The position numbers and the translations under genes are program-made. The notes beneath the pieces are model-generated. The model was given only the letters and a program-made list of their open reading frames with translations, searched no databases and was not told the origin of the DNA. A stretch of DNA of 64,000 nucleotides from Parapristionchus giblindavisi (Eukaryota > Nematoda > Chromadorea > Rhabditida > Diplogasteridae), in the NCBI GenBank assembly GCA_943737045.1, contig CALSFV010000113.1, positions 1-64,000 on the forward strand, written 5' to 3'. Numbering within the stretch: the stretch's first letter is position 1; each line of letters starts with the position of its first letter. Shown one piece after another: positions 23,856 to 36,100 of this stretch.

Positions 23856-25894
23856 ATGAAGGTGCACGGGAAACTTCAAATTTTTCTGTAGATATTTCTC
23901 ATTAATTGAATATTTCCTAGAAAACTGTACGCATCTTTCTTATGATATTGTATATTGCTGCTCACCATATCATCAATACTAATCATCATTATTTTTCTAG
24001 CAATCAGTGGCTAAGAATGGGACTCTTCATCCATAAATAATCATTTATGAAAGGGATAAATGGGAAATTAGCCTTGCCGATTCAATCAATCCCTTGGAAC
24101 AGTAGTACAATAGTAGTATTTAACACAGCATAGAATAATACACGTATGGTATGTAGAATAACTTTTGCTATCATTCTTTGCTTCACAGTTTATCGCGAAA
24201 ATATTGGCGGGACTCACCCTTTAACATTTTTCAAGTGATCATTGACAAGAAATAATTGGTATAGCTAGTTTTTAGAAACCGTCTATTCTGTTCCAATATA
24301 TTTCCCTATGAAATGAAATCATTGGAAGTGAAAGAATATGAACAATCGTTCGTTAATCTTCATATTATGTAACATAATTCCAAAAGTGCGTAATGAGTAG
24401 AATGTAATGAGAAAATTGAATCGATACATTAACGAACAACATATATCTGCTTGCACTACATATATATCCTGGAAAAAAACATATCATAGCACGTCTTTAA
24501 TACTTAAAGGGGCCGACACCTTTGTCAAAGGTCTCTTCAACGCTCTACGCTCTCTCGTTGTTAGAGAGCAGAGAAATAGTGTGCGCAATGAAGAAACATT
24601 AATTGAGTTCACTCTCCCTTAAAAAGCCGTCACTATTTTTCGAGAGCCAAAGATTAAAGATTATTCACATAATCTCAAGTTTTCTGTAACAATAATTTCT
24701 AATCCATAATAAAGTCAAAGTATTTTAATTCCCCTGAGACCTCCCCCAAATGTGATCTTTCCCCTCTATTTTCTCTAATAGATGAATAGTAGAATATAAC
24801 TTCTTTAACTTGCTTTTCTTTCCAATTCTTCCTTTCAACTTCTTCACTTGTACACATATATCTGTACATTTCATCTCTTCTTCTCCATTCAAAAGTTATT
24901 TCATCTTCTCTTCTCTATTTTGTATGTACAATAGAAGGAGGGGAAGATACAGATGGAGTAAAAGGAAGTGTAGAATCGATCAATCATGTCTTCTTTCCTT
25001 CTTTTATATCAGAGATAGAATATCTCCACTGTAAATATCTATCAATTATATATTATTATGATATTGTATCTCTGGTATTACAATATTCATCTTCTATCTT
25101 CATCTTCATTCAATATGAGACTGTTACGTGAGATTCCCACATGTATAGACATATATCTTCTTCTTCTTTTCTTCGATTCATTCTCATACACACATTACTA
25201 TTTGTTGTTTGTATTCTAGAGATAGTTATCAATATGATATAGTTGTCTTTGGTCTTATCATCATTCCTTCACTTCTTCTTTATCATATACACTCTGAAAG
25301 GGGACACTAACACTCTCGGTCTTACTATCTCATAATCAATTCATTCCATTACTTTCCTAGATAAAAGAGACTTATTATCGTTCATTTATGTCATAATATC
25401 CACGGATCTTCTCTGTTTTTAGTGTTTAATTATTGTCTTCATTTGTATGCAAACGAGGAAGAAATAGTATGTTATAGGAAGAGACTGTTGACAAACATCC
25501 TTCTTCCTTCTAACAATAAGAGATACATCAGTTTCTCTTTCTAAGTGCAACAAATCTCGTTAAACTTCGTAACTTCTTCTTCTTCTCTTTTTTTCTTGTG
25601 TGGAAGGCACTTTAGTGTGGGTGTGAGTGTTATAGTTTATGTCTTTTCTTCTTTCTTTTCGTTTCCTCCTTTTCTCCATCTTTAGTGTCCCAACATCTAT
25701 GCATAGTATCCTTTTCTTTTTTCTCTCTGTATACTTTGTACTACAATCAATATATCGGTAAACATCGTAAGTCAGAGTTAATATATCCCACGGTGTTTAC
25801 TCGCAAAGGAGTTCAAATGATCATTCTTTTCTCTTCTTCTTTCCTTTAGGGAGGGCGATCGAGTGGGACTGTATGTATATTGTCAAACATTTTA
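22768..25894. other. Intergenic, no gene seen
   Basis: AT-rich sequence with a (TA)n tract at 23776-23853. Open frames are short and either simple-sequence or lack splice context. A run of pyrimidine-rich short words fills 24800-25800. Confidence 0.4.
23776..23853. repeat. (TA)n microsatellite
   Basis: About 39 uninterrupted TA dinucleotides. Confidence 0.95.
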
Positions 25895-25965
25895 TACTCT
25901 CATTGCAAAGTGGCGGATATTCTTTTTGATCAAACGACCACCCGGGTTCGAATTCCATGGCATGC
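25895..25965 (+). repeat. tRNA-derived SINE head (plus strand)
   Basis: TTGCAAAGTGGCGGATATTC resembles an A box, and CCCGGGTTCGAATTCC an A-box-spaced B box. The surrounding sequence does not fold as a complete tRNA. It lies in otherwise featureless intergenic DNA. Confidence 0.5.
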
Positions 25966-26506
25966 ATTATTCTGACCATTTCTATTGAATGTTTCTGTTA
26001 TTCAAAAAAAAGGTTTCATTGTAAGTTTTGGTTATGCATACGTTACTGAGCATTATATTTAAGCAGTATATAGTTTCCCATTAATATTTTTTAGAACGCG
26101 TAACGAATAATGCTGAATTAATAAGCGAATTGGGATTAGAAGGAGTAAACTGTGTGAGCATAGAGCTCACTCTTCTAGTCTAACCTCTCATTCATTCCAT
26201 TTTCATACTACATGAAAGGAGACACAAATAAATGAAGAGGAAATGTGGAAAGACATTGATATCGTTCAATGAAACTATTTACATTATATTTAGTATCAAT
26301 GTATTAGGTTGAATGATTTCAATGAATAAACAATATTTATGATATCTATTACATATTTCATCTACATCTCTAACTCCCTCTCTATACATATCTTTATCAC
26401 TCACTTAGTCTCCCGTTTGTCATCCCTCTCTCTCTCACCACAACTCCCTTTATAGAATGGCTACTTCAAATATTTCACATCATCATTTCCCTTTCATTTT
26501 GAACAA

Positions 26507-26510
<4 letters not shown>

Positions 26511-26600
<90 letters not shown>
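26511..26600. repeat. (TA)n microsatellite
   Basis: About 45 TA dinucleotides running directly into the left end of the palindromic element that starts at 26601. Confidence 0.95.
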
Positions 26601-26605
<5 letters not shown>

Positions 26606-28056
26606 TAGCGACGAAAAGTATTCGCCAAAAATTTTGCAATGTCATAACTTTTGACTCAGATGAGCAATCGGGCTCATCTTTTGGCAGTATACTATAGTAC
26701 TAGTGTGCATTATATCCTACTCTCGTTGTTAAGATTCGTCGGTGTATTATTGTGTAGCGAGCCTGGAACCCCACTGTACTTACTCAGCGAAAATTATTTC
26801 CTCAGCCGGATTTTTCTGAGAGCTGCTTTTAACCGTGCATGAACAACATTTACTGAGGAGTAGAATCCGCTATGTGATCGATCTGAGCTAATTCATTTCT
26901 GTGAGAAAATCGAAATTTCCGACACCCCTGAAATTGGGCAAAATTTTCATAACTCTGTGTTCAGTGAAGCTACAGGCTCCAAACTGGGCAGAGATAATAG
27001 CCTATGAGTGATACAAAACCTGACCGAGTATGAGCCCGATCGGGTGAATTTTGAGAAATTTCGAAAATTTATTATACTCATTTTTTGAGATTCAGGAAGT
27101 ACCTGGTCGGATTTATTTCGATTGAGTTCAAAAGCAAGATGTCTTCTATCTATAGTAGATAACCGTTTACTAGTGTTTCACGATATTTCGAGTTCTTTCA
27201 GAGAAGTTATGATCGGAGAAAAGAGGTAGAAAATATTTATGGCACGATTTTTTCAGATCATCCAAAAATTTAAAATGATTTTTATGAGACAAAAAGAGCA
27301 TCAATGGCCATTCTATTATAGGGGATCATCTTCTGTCTTGATGATAATTGTCATGACAAAGTATGAGCACAATCGAACAAGTCGCAATCTTTCGGAAAAA
27401 ATCTGAAAAAAAGATGCTAACTATTTTCTACCTCTTTTCTCCAATCATAACTTCTCTGAAAGAACTCGAAATTTCGTGAAACACTAGTAAACGGTTATCT
27501 ACTATAGATAGAAGACATCTTGCTGTTGAACTCAATCGAAATAAATCCGACCAGGTACTTCCTGAATCTCAAAAAATGAGTATAATAAATTTTCGAAATT
27601 TCTCAAAATTCACCCGATAGGGCTCATACTCGGTCAGGTTTTGTATCACTCATAGGCTATTATCTCTGCCCAGTTTGGAGCCTGTAGCTTCACTGAACAC
27701 AGAGTTATGAAAATTTTGCCCAATTTCAGGGGTGTCGGAAATTTCGATTTTCTAATAGGAATGAATTAGCTTGAATGAATACCATAGCGGATTCTACTCC
27801 TCAGTAAATGCTGTTCATACACTGTTAACAACAAGTCTCAGAAAAATCCGGCTGAGGAAATAATTTTCGCTGAGTAAGTACAGTGGGGTTCCAGGCTCGC
27901 TACACAATAATACGACGACGAATCTGAACAACGGGAGTAGGATATAATGCACACTAGTACTATAGTATACTTCCAAAAGATGAGCCCGATTGCTCTCCTG
28001 AGTCAAAAGTTATGACATTGCAAAATGTTTGGCGAATACTTTTCGTCGCTACTGTA
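26601..28056. mobile_element. TA-flanked palindromic element
   Basis: Ends read TACAGTAGCGACGAAAAGTA and its complement. The arms match almost throughout their 0.7 kb, meeting near 27330. The ends resemble Tc1/mariner termini (CAGT...) and the flanks are TA. No transposase is visible. The similar open frames at 26651-26842 plus and 27815-28006 minus are the two arms. Confidence 0.87.
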
Positions 28057-28312
28057 TATATATACAGTGTAGCCAAAAAGTCATGGGACACTTTTTCAAC
28101 TTTTTATAACTTTTGATCCAGGAAAGCAATCAAGCTGATCTTTTGAGTCAATGTACAGAATTTATCAAGGGATACAACCATGATGTGTTGGTGTAATTAA
28201 ATTAGTTCACTGTTGCATAGTAATGATTCTATCGAAATACACTTTTTTGAAAAATTACATTTCTTTGGTGAAATGCACTGTTCTTCTGAAACACTGTGAG
28301 AGTGTAGACATA

Positions 28313-29251
28313 TACTAGGGCTGCACAGTGCAACAATCCGGAATGGCTCTGACTCCGATTTCGAGCTGTAGCTTTGTTGCAAATTTGACCCCCAAAATTT
28401 ATAACTCAGCTTCTAGATGTGCTAACGACCCGCTCTAAGTGCTGAAATGATGCCAGTGGCGAGTAATGTTTATCCCAAGATTACGGTAATCAAATTTCGA
28501 CATTTGCCCTCAGGGCATAAAATAATTTTTTTGAAGAAGGACTGAATTTGAGACCCTACCGTTGAGGGCAGGTCTTCTAAAAATATGGTTCCTGCGCAAG
28601 CAGCTTTGTAATGTATCATATATTTATTTCCCTTATTTTGGTTTAGTTCCGATTCCTTTTAGACCCGTAGCTAAAGTTATGCTGAGGTCTATTCGGTTTC
28701 AGCGATCAAAGATCAAAATACAAAGATCAAAGATCGAAGTTCAGCAATAGTATAAAAACTTTTGTGAACATCTCTAACATGCATAGGTGCTTTGAAAATA
28801 AAAGATTTCATCAATTGAGGACCGGGAACGAGAGAAGTGAGAGAGAAAGCACAAGAGCGCGCACCGAGTAAACCTCAGCATAACTTTAGCTACGGGTCTA
28901 AAAGGAATCGGAACTAAACCAAAATAAGGGAAATAAATATATGATACATTACAAAGCTTTTTGCGCCGGAACCATATTTTTAGAAGACCCGCCCTCTGAA
29001 CGGTAGGGTCTCAAATTCAGTCCTTCTTCAAAAAAATTATTTTATGCCCTGAGGGCAAATGTCGAACTTTGACTACCGTAATCTTGGGATAAACATTACT
29101 CGCCACTGGCATCATTTCAGCACTTAGAGCGGGTCCTTAGCACATCTAGAAGCTGAGTTATAAATTTTGGGGGTCAAATAAATTTTGGGGGTTTACAGCT
29201 CGAAATCGGAGTCAGAGCCATTCCGGATTGTTTGACTGTGCAGCCCTAGTA
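28313..29251. mobile_element. Nested palindrome A
   Basis: Ends read TACTAGGGCTGCACAGTG and, in complement at the right, TACTAGGGCTGCACAGTC. The arms of about 450 bases match with few differences. They include a GATCAAAGATC-rich spacer near 28702 and a unique GAGAGAAAGCACAAGAGCGC-type core. It lies inside the outer palindrome and is directly joined to nested palindrome B. Confidence 0.83.
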
Positions 29252-29846
29252 TACCGTCAAAACGAAAAAAAGTGAAACATTTGTCAAATAATTTGACAAA
29301 ATTTGACAAAAGTTCACAAGATTTTGAAAATTTTGAATCATGATATCTAAACGCGGTTACTAGTTTTTTAATAGACAATAGAGTATTTGAGCACCACTGG
29401 GCTTACCTAATTGACCTATGAAGAAAAAAATTTAAATGAATCACTGTGAACGCTGTTTTGTGAAACTGGTATACGGTATGATTTTCTACAGTATACCCGT
29501 TTTGCAGCCTGATCTATGAAATGATCCAAAAAGTGCACATTCGCTATAGGAAGTCAGGTAATGCTAGATATATCCATGATTAGACGAAAAAAGCGCGATG
29601 GAAGCAATTTTACAGTAAGATTCTACAGTATGCTACAGTATACCAATTCTGCTCCGCAACGCTCATGATTATTTTTTTCACCTTTGTCGTGCTTATCTGG
29701 ATTTGGCAAACAGATTTACAAAAGAAAATCTGAAATAATACTTCATCAAGATCATGAAAAATGCTAAAAATGGGAATCTTGTTAACTTTTGTCAAATTTT
29801 GTCAAATTATTTGACAAATGTTTCACTTTTTTTCGTTTTGACGGTA
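29252..29846. mobile_element. Nested palindrome B
   Basis: Ends read TACCGTCAAAACGAAAAAAA and its exact complement. Subterminal TTTGTCAAATAATTTGACAA-type strings are shared by both arms, and TA lies on each side. It is a separate Tc1/mariner-style MITE inserted next to nested palindrome A. Confidence 0.83.
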
Positions 29847-30092
29847 TGTCTACACTCTCACAGTGTTTCAGAAGAACAGTGCCTTTCACCAAAGAAATGT
29901 AATTTTTCAAAAAAGTGTATTACGATAGAATCATTACTGTGCAACAGTGAACTAATTTAATTACATAAACACATCATGGTTGTATCCCTTGATAAATTCT
30001 GTACATTGACTCAAAAGATCAGCTTGATTGCTTTCCTGGATCAAAAGTTATAAAAAGTTGAAAAAGTGTCCCATGACTTTTAGGCTACACTG

Positions 30093-30093
<1 letters not shown>

Positions 30094-30167
<74 letters not shown>
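30094..30167. repeat. (TA)n microsatellite
   Basis: A TA tract adjoining the right end of the palindrome cluster, mirroring the tract at its left side (26511-26600). Confidence 0.92.
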
Positions 30168-30170
<3 letters not shown>

Positions 30171-30949
30171 GTATAACCTCTTTGAGTCATTTATATTCCG
30201 AACGAAATTTTATTTTCTATCCAACAAATGAACATTCATCATTATCTCACCCTCCCTCTCTCTCCATTCACTCCGTGTCCCTTCCAATTCAATTCCTATC
30301 TGCTATCTTTTCTGATTGATTTGTATTACTGATAGCATTGATGTGAATACACTCAATTGTACCTCTTCTTTCTCTTCTTACATTCTATCTTTTCTGTATC
30401 ATACTATGTTCAAAAGTTGTGAGAACAAACGAAATATTTCTTTTCTTTCTTTTTGTTATTGCAACATTTTAAGAGAGAATAAGTTTGACATAATATTATG
30501 ATTTCCGGTTATTTAATATCGATAGATAACATTTATTTTTTTGTCATAACAAAAATAACTCTCCCAGTCTCTGTTCCATGTGATTATTCCATGTTATGAG
30601 AGAGGGAAATGGATAGAAGAGACGGTTGACTGCGCGGGCATGGACACCAGTACCCGAATCGATCAAAAGTTAACTCCAAATAGTCAACAATTGTGACTAG
30701 TCCTGATGAGATGTGAGGAGAACACTGAGTTGTTTATTTGTTTAGTCAAGACTTTCAATGAGAAATAGAAATAGAGGAAAGTAGAGAAAGTATTTCATGT
30801 TTTTTTTCTCATTAATCATAATGAAATACAATATCATTATTCATTTATCATCTTTCTTTATTTATATTGATTACTTTCTCTCTCATATACTTAATGACTA
30901 CTCTATTGCATATTCCACCACCTATGACACTACTTGCCATCTCATTCTC

Positions 30950-31085
30950 TCCCTCTTCCTTTTCACTCTCACCTCCCTCTCCCTCTCCCTTTTCACTCTC
31001 ATCTCCCTCTACCTCTTCCTTTTCACTCTCATCTCCCTCTCCCTCTCTCTTTTCACTCTCATCTCCCTCTACCTCTTCCTTAATG
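30950..31085. repeat. Pyrimidine-rich minisatellite, about 30-bp unit
   Basis: Four imperfect copies of a unit containing CCTTTTCACTCTCATCTCCC. Confidence 0.8.
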
Positions 31086-31344
31086 TTCTCCCTCTCCTTT
31101 CATTTCTTCCTTCATCTCCATTCCCTTCATCTCTAAATGTATCCGTATCTTCTTCCCCTCTTCATTCAATCATATCATTCTCCTTCCTTTCTTATCATTC
31201 CTTCTAACATTCAACTTCATTCATTTACTTACGGTCGTGTCTATTCTATATCTCCCTCTATTTAATCGACGTATTTTCAATTTCATTTTGTATCCATTGC
31301 TTGGAGACGAAATCCGCATATGAAGATTCAGCATTGGAAGAGGG

Positions 31345-31640
31345 GAAGGGAGAGAGGAGAGGAAGGGAGAGAGAGGGAGAGGAAGGGAGAGAGAGGGAGA
31401 GAGAGGGAGAGAGAGGGAGAGAGAGGGAGAGAGAGGGAGAGAGGGAGAGAGAGGGAGAGAGAGGGAGGGAGAGGGAGAGGGAGAGGGAGAGGGAGAGGGA
31501 GAGGGAGAGGGAGAGGGAGAGGGAGAGGGAGAGGGAGAGGGAGAGGGAGAGGGAGAGGGAGAGGGAGAGGGAGAGGGAGAGGGAGAGGGAGAGGGAGAGG
31601 GAGAGGAGAGGGAGGGAGAGGGAGAGGGAGAGAGGCGTAA
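31345..31640. repeat. (GGGAGA)n and (GAGAGA GGGA)n microsatellite
   Basis: An interrupted purine tract of about 300 bases: first a GAGAGAGGGA-type section, then a pure GGGAGA hexamer section. Open frames on both strands are artefacts of it. Confidence 0.93.
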
Positions 31641-32858
31641 AATGATAGGAAGAGAGAAAAGGAGAGGTAGAGATTGAAAGATATGGGTGAAGTGAATATA
31701 CTGAGTCTCCGCCATTGCATTCCGTTTCTAATGGGGGAAATCATTAATCTGAGAAGAGAAAGATATGGATTTATTTATTGGTTTATATTAAACATTATTT
31801 AAAAGTTGCGAAAAGAAAAATACAGCAGACAAAAATCTCCTCATTTTGCACACTCTCTCTCCTATATTCTTATTTTCAATCTTTAGAACATGACAATATT
31901 GATTGATATTCTCATCTATTATGAATGTTGTCTCGTTCATTTCAACATTTGTACATTTGACAATAATATGATGGACGATATCATCGATGCAATCTATTCT
32001 ATCTAATTAATAATATATCATTTCAATTGTTTCAATCATTTTCGTTTTGAGCCTTTAACGGTTGTTCTAGTAAAACTGTCAAATATCTATTGTTAGTGTA
32101 GAAGATTATGAGAAGAAAAGAGAAAAGAGGAGAGAATACCACATTAGAGACAATATAAATGGTTGTTATATCAATGATGATATGTAGTCATATATTTATG
32201 AGAGAAGAAAAGTGAGATCGGATATGCAATTGTATAGAAGGGAGAAGGAGAGGGAGGGGAAGACGGAGACATAAAGATAAAATAAGGAGAGAGACAATAC
32301 GGTTGTAGTAGGTCAAAAGCGATAAATATCTGATGACAACATTTGTTTTTGGTTGACTGGAGAGGGGTAGTGATAGCAACGTCTACACAAACGAACTCTC
32401 TTTTCTAAATTACTAAAAGAAAAGAAAAGCAGAGAACACTTTCCCCGTTTTACACATAGTTTCTCCTCTTTTTTAACGACATGAAGAGATCATATCTAAC
32501 TATCATCAATTACATCTTCTTTCGATCATTATAAGTGTCCATTGCGTGTTTGCCTCTCATCAATAGACCATCAGTAAATCAATGAGTAAACCATCGATTC
32601 AAGACCTTTGCTCCCTCTATTTCATTCGTTTCTTTAGTCTCTCACTTCATTTGATGATTCCCTCCTTCCTCTTTTCACTCACTTTTCTCTTTCCCTCGTT
32701 ATTCAACGACTTCATCTTCGTCTTCTCTTTCCGTCGTTACTAAAGAAAATGTTCATCTCCACTCTGCTTATGTCGTCGTCTCATGTAGGCCATTCGCCAT
32801 TCTTTAGCTTTAGGATGTACATTTTAATTAGCATCAATCTTTATTCAGTGACTGTTAA

Positions 32859-32859
<1 letters not shown>

Positions 32860-32931
<72 letters not shown>
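32860..32931. repeat. (TA)n microsatellite
   Basis: About 36 TA dinucleotides, about 180 bases upstream of the first proposed egl-4 start codon. Confidence 0.95.
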
Positions 32932-32935
<4 letters not shown>

Positions 32936-32984
32936 AATATTAATATTTTAAATATAAAATAATCCGACAATGTATTAAATTCCG

Positions 32985-33110
32985 GCGCTTGAAATAGAGT
33001 ATTACGCAGCCGCAGCCCAACCCTTGTGCGCATTTTGTGGGCGGTTCTGCGATTTTGCACATTTAAATAACTCGCGTTAAACCAATATCCAGCTCTCGGG
33101 GAATGCTGCA
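32985..33110 (+). promoter_or_regulatory. Probable promoter/leader of the long egl-4 transcript
   Basis: A locally GC- and CpG-richer island (for example GCAGCCGCAGCCC and GTGGGCGG at 33037) stands out from the AT-rich surroundings directly before the ATG at 33111. Position and composition suggest conserved promoter or 5' leader sequence. No transcription start could be defined. Confidence 0.4.
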
Positions 33111-36100
33111 ATGAGTACTAGTAGTGCTAGTGACCTCAATACTTCAGGTTTGACCGGTTTACATTATTTACCTCCTTTTAACCGTTATTTTCTCGTACTT
33201 TCATCGTAAAACGCATTTCTTTCCAAGCGTATGCATGTCCTATTCCTTTCCTCTTTATGATATTACTTAGTATGCCCTGTTAAATTTATCCTAGCCTTTA
33301 TAATAATTGTATTTTTTAGGGATGAGCAATAACGGCTCTGCCTCAGCAAGATCAGCAGGCGGAGGAAGTACGAGTGGAGGAGGTTCATTTTAATCATAAT
33401 AATATTAATCTTTATCCTTAATACATACCTACAATAGAATGATTAAAAATTGAAATATATGGAAGATCTTATAATTCTTCTAAATCTTATTCCATCCAAC
33501 TACTACTTTATTAATTGTCCTAAGTTTTAGTCTTCCAAGAGAGACAATAATGATATCTACTGCAATACTCTTAATACTATATACTGCTTAAATATATGTA
33601 GTATTAAGAATATAGCAGTATATATCATAAAGAGACTAACGTTGTAAAACTAAAATTGGTTGCGTATTTTTTAGTTATGATAATCATTACGTAAACTCGA
33701 CGTATGAGGCTATTCTTAGTTATTATAATTATTGCCAGAAATATTAGACTGAAGATTTATTCATTTGAGGTATTCGTGGTTTCTTCTCGAAGTTGCGTAA
33801 GCCGAGTTCGGATCTCACTGGGAACTCACCGGGTCAGGTATGAATCATATTTGAAGTTGGTTCAGCGCCTACTTATTGTGCTCTTTCCAAGCATTTTCAC
33901 GTGAAAGACAGATAGGTGGTAGAACATTCTAAATAGGAGAATATGTGTGGCGAATGATTGTTATATTGTTCGGAGTTGTGATAATGACTTTTATCTTTAT
34001 GACGGGATTTAATCTTTATAAATGAAAGATAACATAGAAATAATGATGTTATGGGATTGACTCGAAAGTAGGTCATTCATACGTGGCCATCAGCAATTAA
34101 AATCTAAAGTGATACTATAAAATTGCTTTACATTTTCCTTCTTGAGGAAGATGAGATGAAAACAATAATTTTGAAAAAAGAAAGTATATTGAATTCGAAC
34201 AATATGTGTCAACTAAGAGCTAACCACTCATTTGTACTTTTGTTCCTTTTAATCTATTTTCATCATCTTTATTCGGTAAAAGTTTCAAGGCAGTTAGATC
34301 GCAAAATATTTGGCATCCTGGTCGCAGAAATTTGGCGGATCCCTGCTCACATCTAAGGTCATTGCATACTTTTATTCTTTCTTTCTTATCTCTTCTATAT
34401 TCTTCTCTCTCTCATCATATTATTGTGAATGTAACACCATGTCCTCTACCACTACTCTCTTGGTGTTGTTCATCTACTTCTCTCTCTCCCTCTCCCTCTC
34501 CCTTCCTCCTCTCCCTCTCCCTTCCTCCTCTCCCTCTCCCTTCCTCCTCTCCCTCTCCCTTCCTCCTCTCCCTCTCCCTCTCCCTTCCTCCTCTCCCTCT
34601 CCCTCTCCCTTCCTCCTCTCTCCTCTTCCATCTATCTCTCATCCGTAGTCATCTCCTCAAACTCGTAAGTGAGGTACACATACGTCTTCGTTCTTTCATC
34701 GTATTCAACTATGTCACTCTTTGGGTTCGGGGCTCCTCCACGACCACCTAAGGTAAGACCCAACCTCTTTTCGTTGTAGTAGAGCATCCATACTATTTAT
34801 CTATACATATTCTTTACAAAACTACATCATGTAGTTTGATTTGTAGGTTAGGTTATTTTAATATTCTTTGTCCATTTATGAACTCCCTCCGTCTATCAAT
34901 TTGTAGTAAACAAAGAAAGGGAGATGATAAAAATGGGTTGTATTGGAGTTTTTTTAAGAAAAAATTAATAAATCTGAAACGATGGGATAATATTGTTGTA
35001 GATTGTGAAGATTGATATTAGAGTACAAGTGAATAGATGAGATCAATTAATATTGATAATTTTTAGTCAATGTATACTTTGAGCATTCAAAATAATCGCT
35101 GGCGTACTAAAATCAAGCAATATTAGCGTTTGTTTAAAAATAAACGTAAAAATAAAATAACCGTTTCAAAAAAGTTTAAAAAACTTGCTTGGCGTGTTGA
35201 GAGGCGATGTTTTGAAAACGGAATGTAGGTATTTTGTTACTATATTCATATGAGTGATTGATTAGATAATGAGTAAATATGAATGGTTCATTGTAAAAGA
35301 AAAGGAGAGATAAACATTTATGGAGTGATAGAGATCTTACAAGTGGAACTTGTAAGATTCATTCCAGATAAGACCATTAATGTACATCTTCATTTACATT
35401 TGAATATTATCGATTGATATTATCAACAAGTACATTTGTCGTATATAACCTTCGAAATTTTGTTGGTAACTGAAATAATATGATGATGATTATTTAGTGT
35501 GTAGACTGTAGGGTTATGATAGATATAGTATGATGAATTGATTGTGATTGGTATATCATATTAGATAGATAGATCTTTGTGTCTTTTGTTTTCCATTACA
35601 TTCATCTTTCATACATAACAACCACACTCATAGACACACTTAGACTTTGTCGAATCGAACATGTTGATAACATGGGATAGAGTATAGAACTAGAGTATTC
35701 AATCAATAGTATACATTCATCCATCATTCCATCCAATTGTATTATCTTATACCTTCATTTTACATTGATTAGTATCCTAATGTTCCATATCTTTTCTTCT
35801 CATTTCTCTTATTAGATGTTAATGAATTTCACTTCTCCATTTACCTTATTTTTGGTCATATTGATTCATAATACAGATGAGTAGTATTCATTTCCAGAGA
35901 GGGCGAATATTCTATTCTAGACTCTCACATATACATTGTATATATGAGAATAAGTGTGAAACTTCCTCGAGAAGTTGTATCCAACTTGTAGTTGTAAGTA
36001 GTAGAAAGTATGAGGGAGTTGGAGAGAGAGACAAAGTAATGAGAAATGTCGTGTACCATAATGTCCAACCATTTATTTTACTTTTTTTCCATTTCCACTC

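Larger units (their letters stand above)
28063..30094. mobile_element. TA-flanked palindrome split by two further palindromes
   Basis: Outer ends read TACAGTGTAGCCAAAAAGTC and its complement. Only about 250 bases of each outer arm remain contiguous (28063-28312 and 29847-30094), meeting across AGTGTAGACATA / TATGTCTACACT. The centre is filled by two other inverted-repeat elements placed end to end, listed separately. Confidence 0.87.
30168..32984. other. Intergenic, simple repeats, no gene seen
   Basis: Contains a roughly 30-bp pyrimidine minisatellite, a long (GGGAGA)n tract and a (TA)n tract, listed separately. Long open frames here on either strand consist of the repeats only. Confidence 0.45.

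Noticed and set aside
26651..28006. Two similar 63-residue frames on opposite strands
   Set aside because: Mirror arms of the palindrome at 26601-28056.
34285..34355. Possible egl-4 exon ([15 protein letters not shown])
   Set aside because: It would end in phase 2 at a weak GTCATT donor, which does not fit the phase-0 core exon at 48640, and its acceptor is poor.
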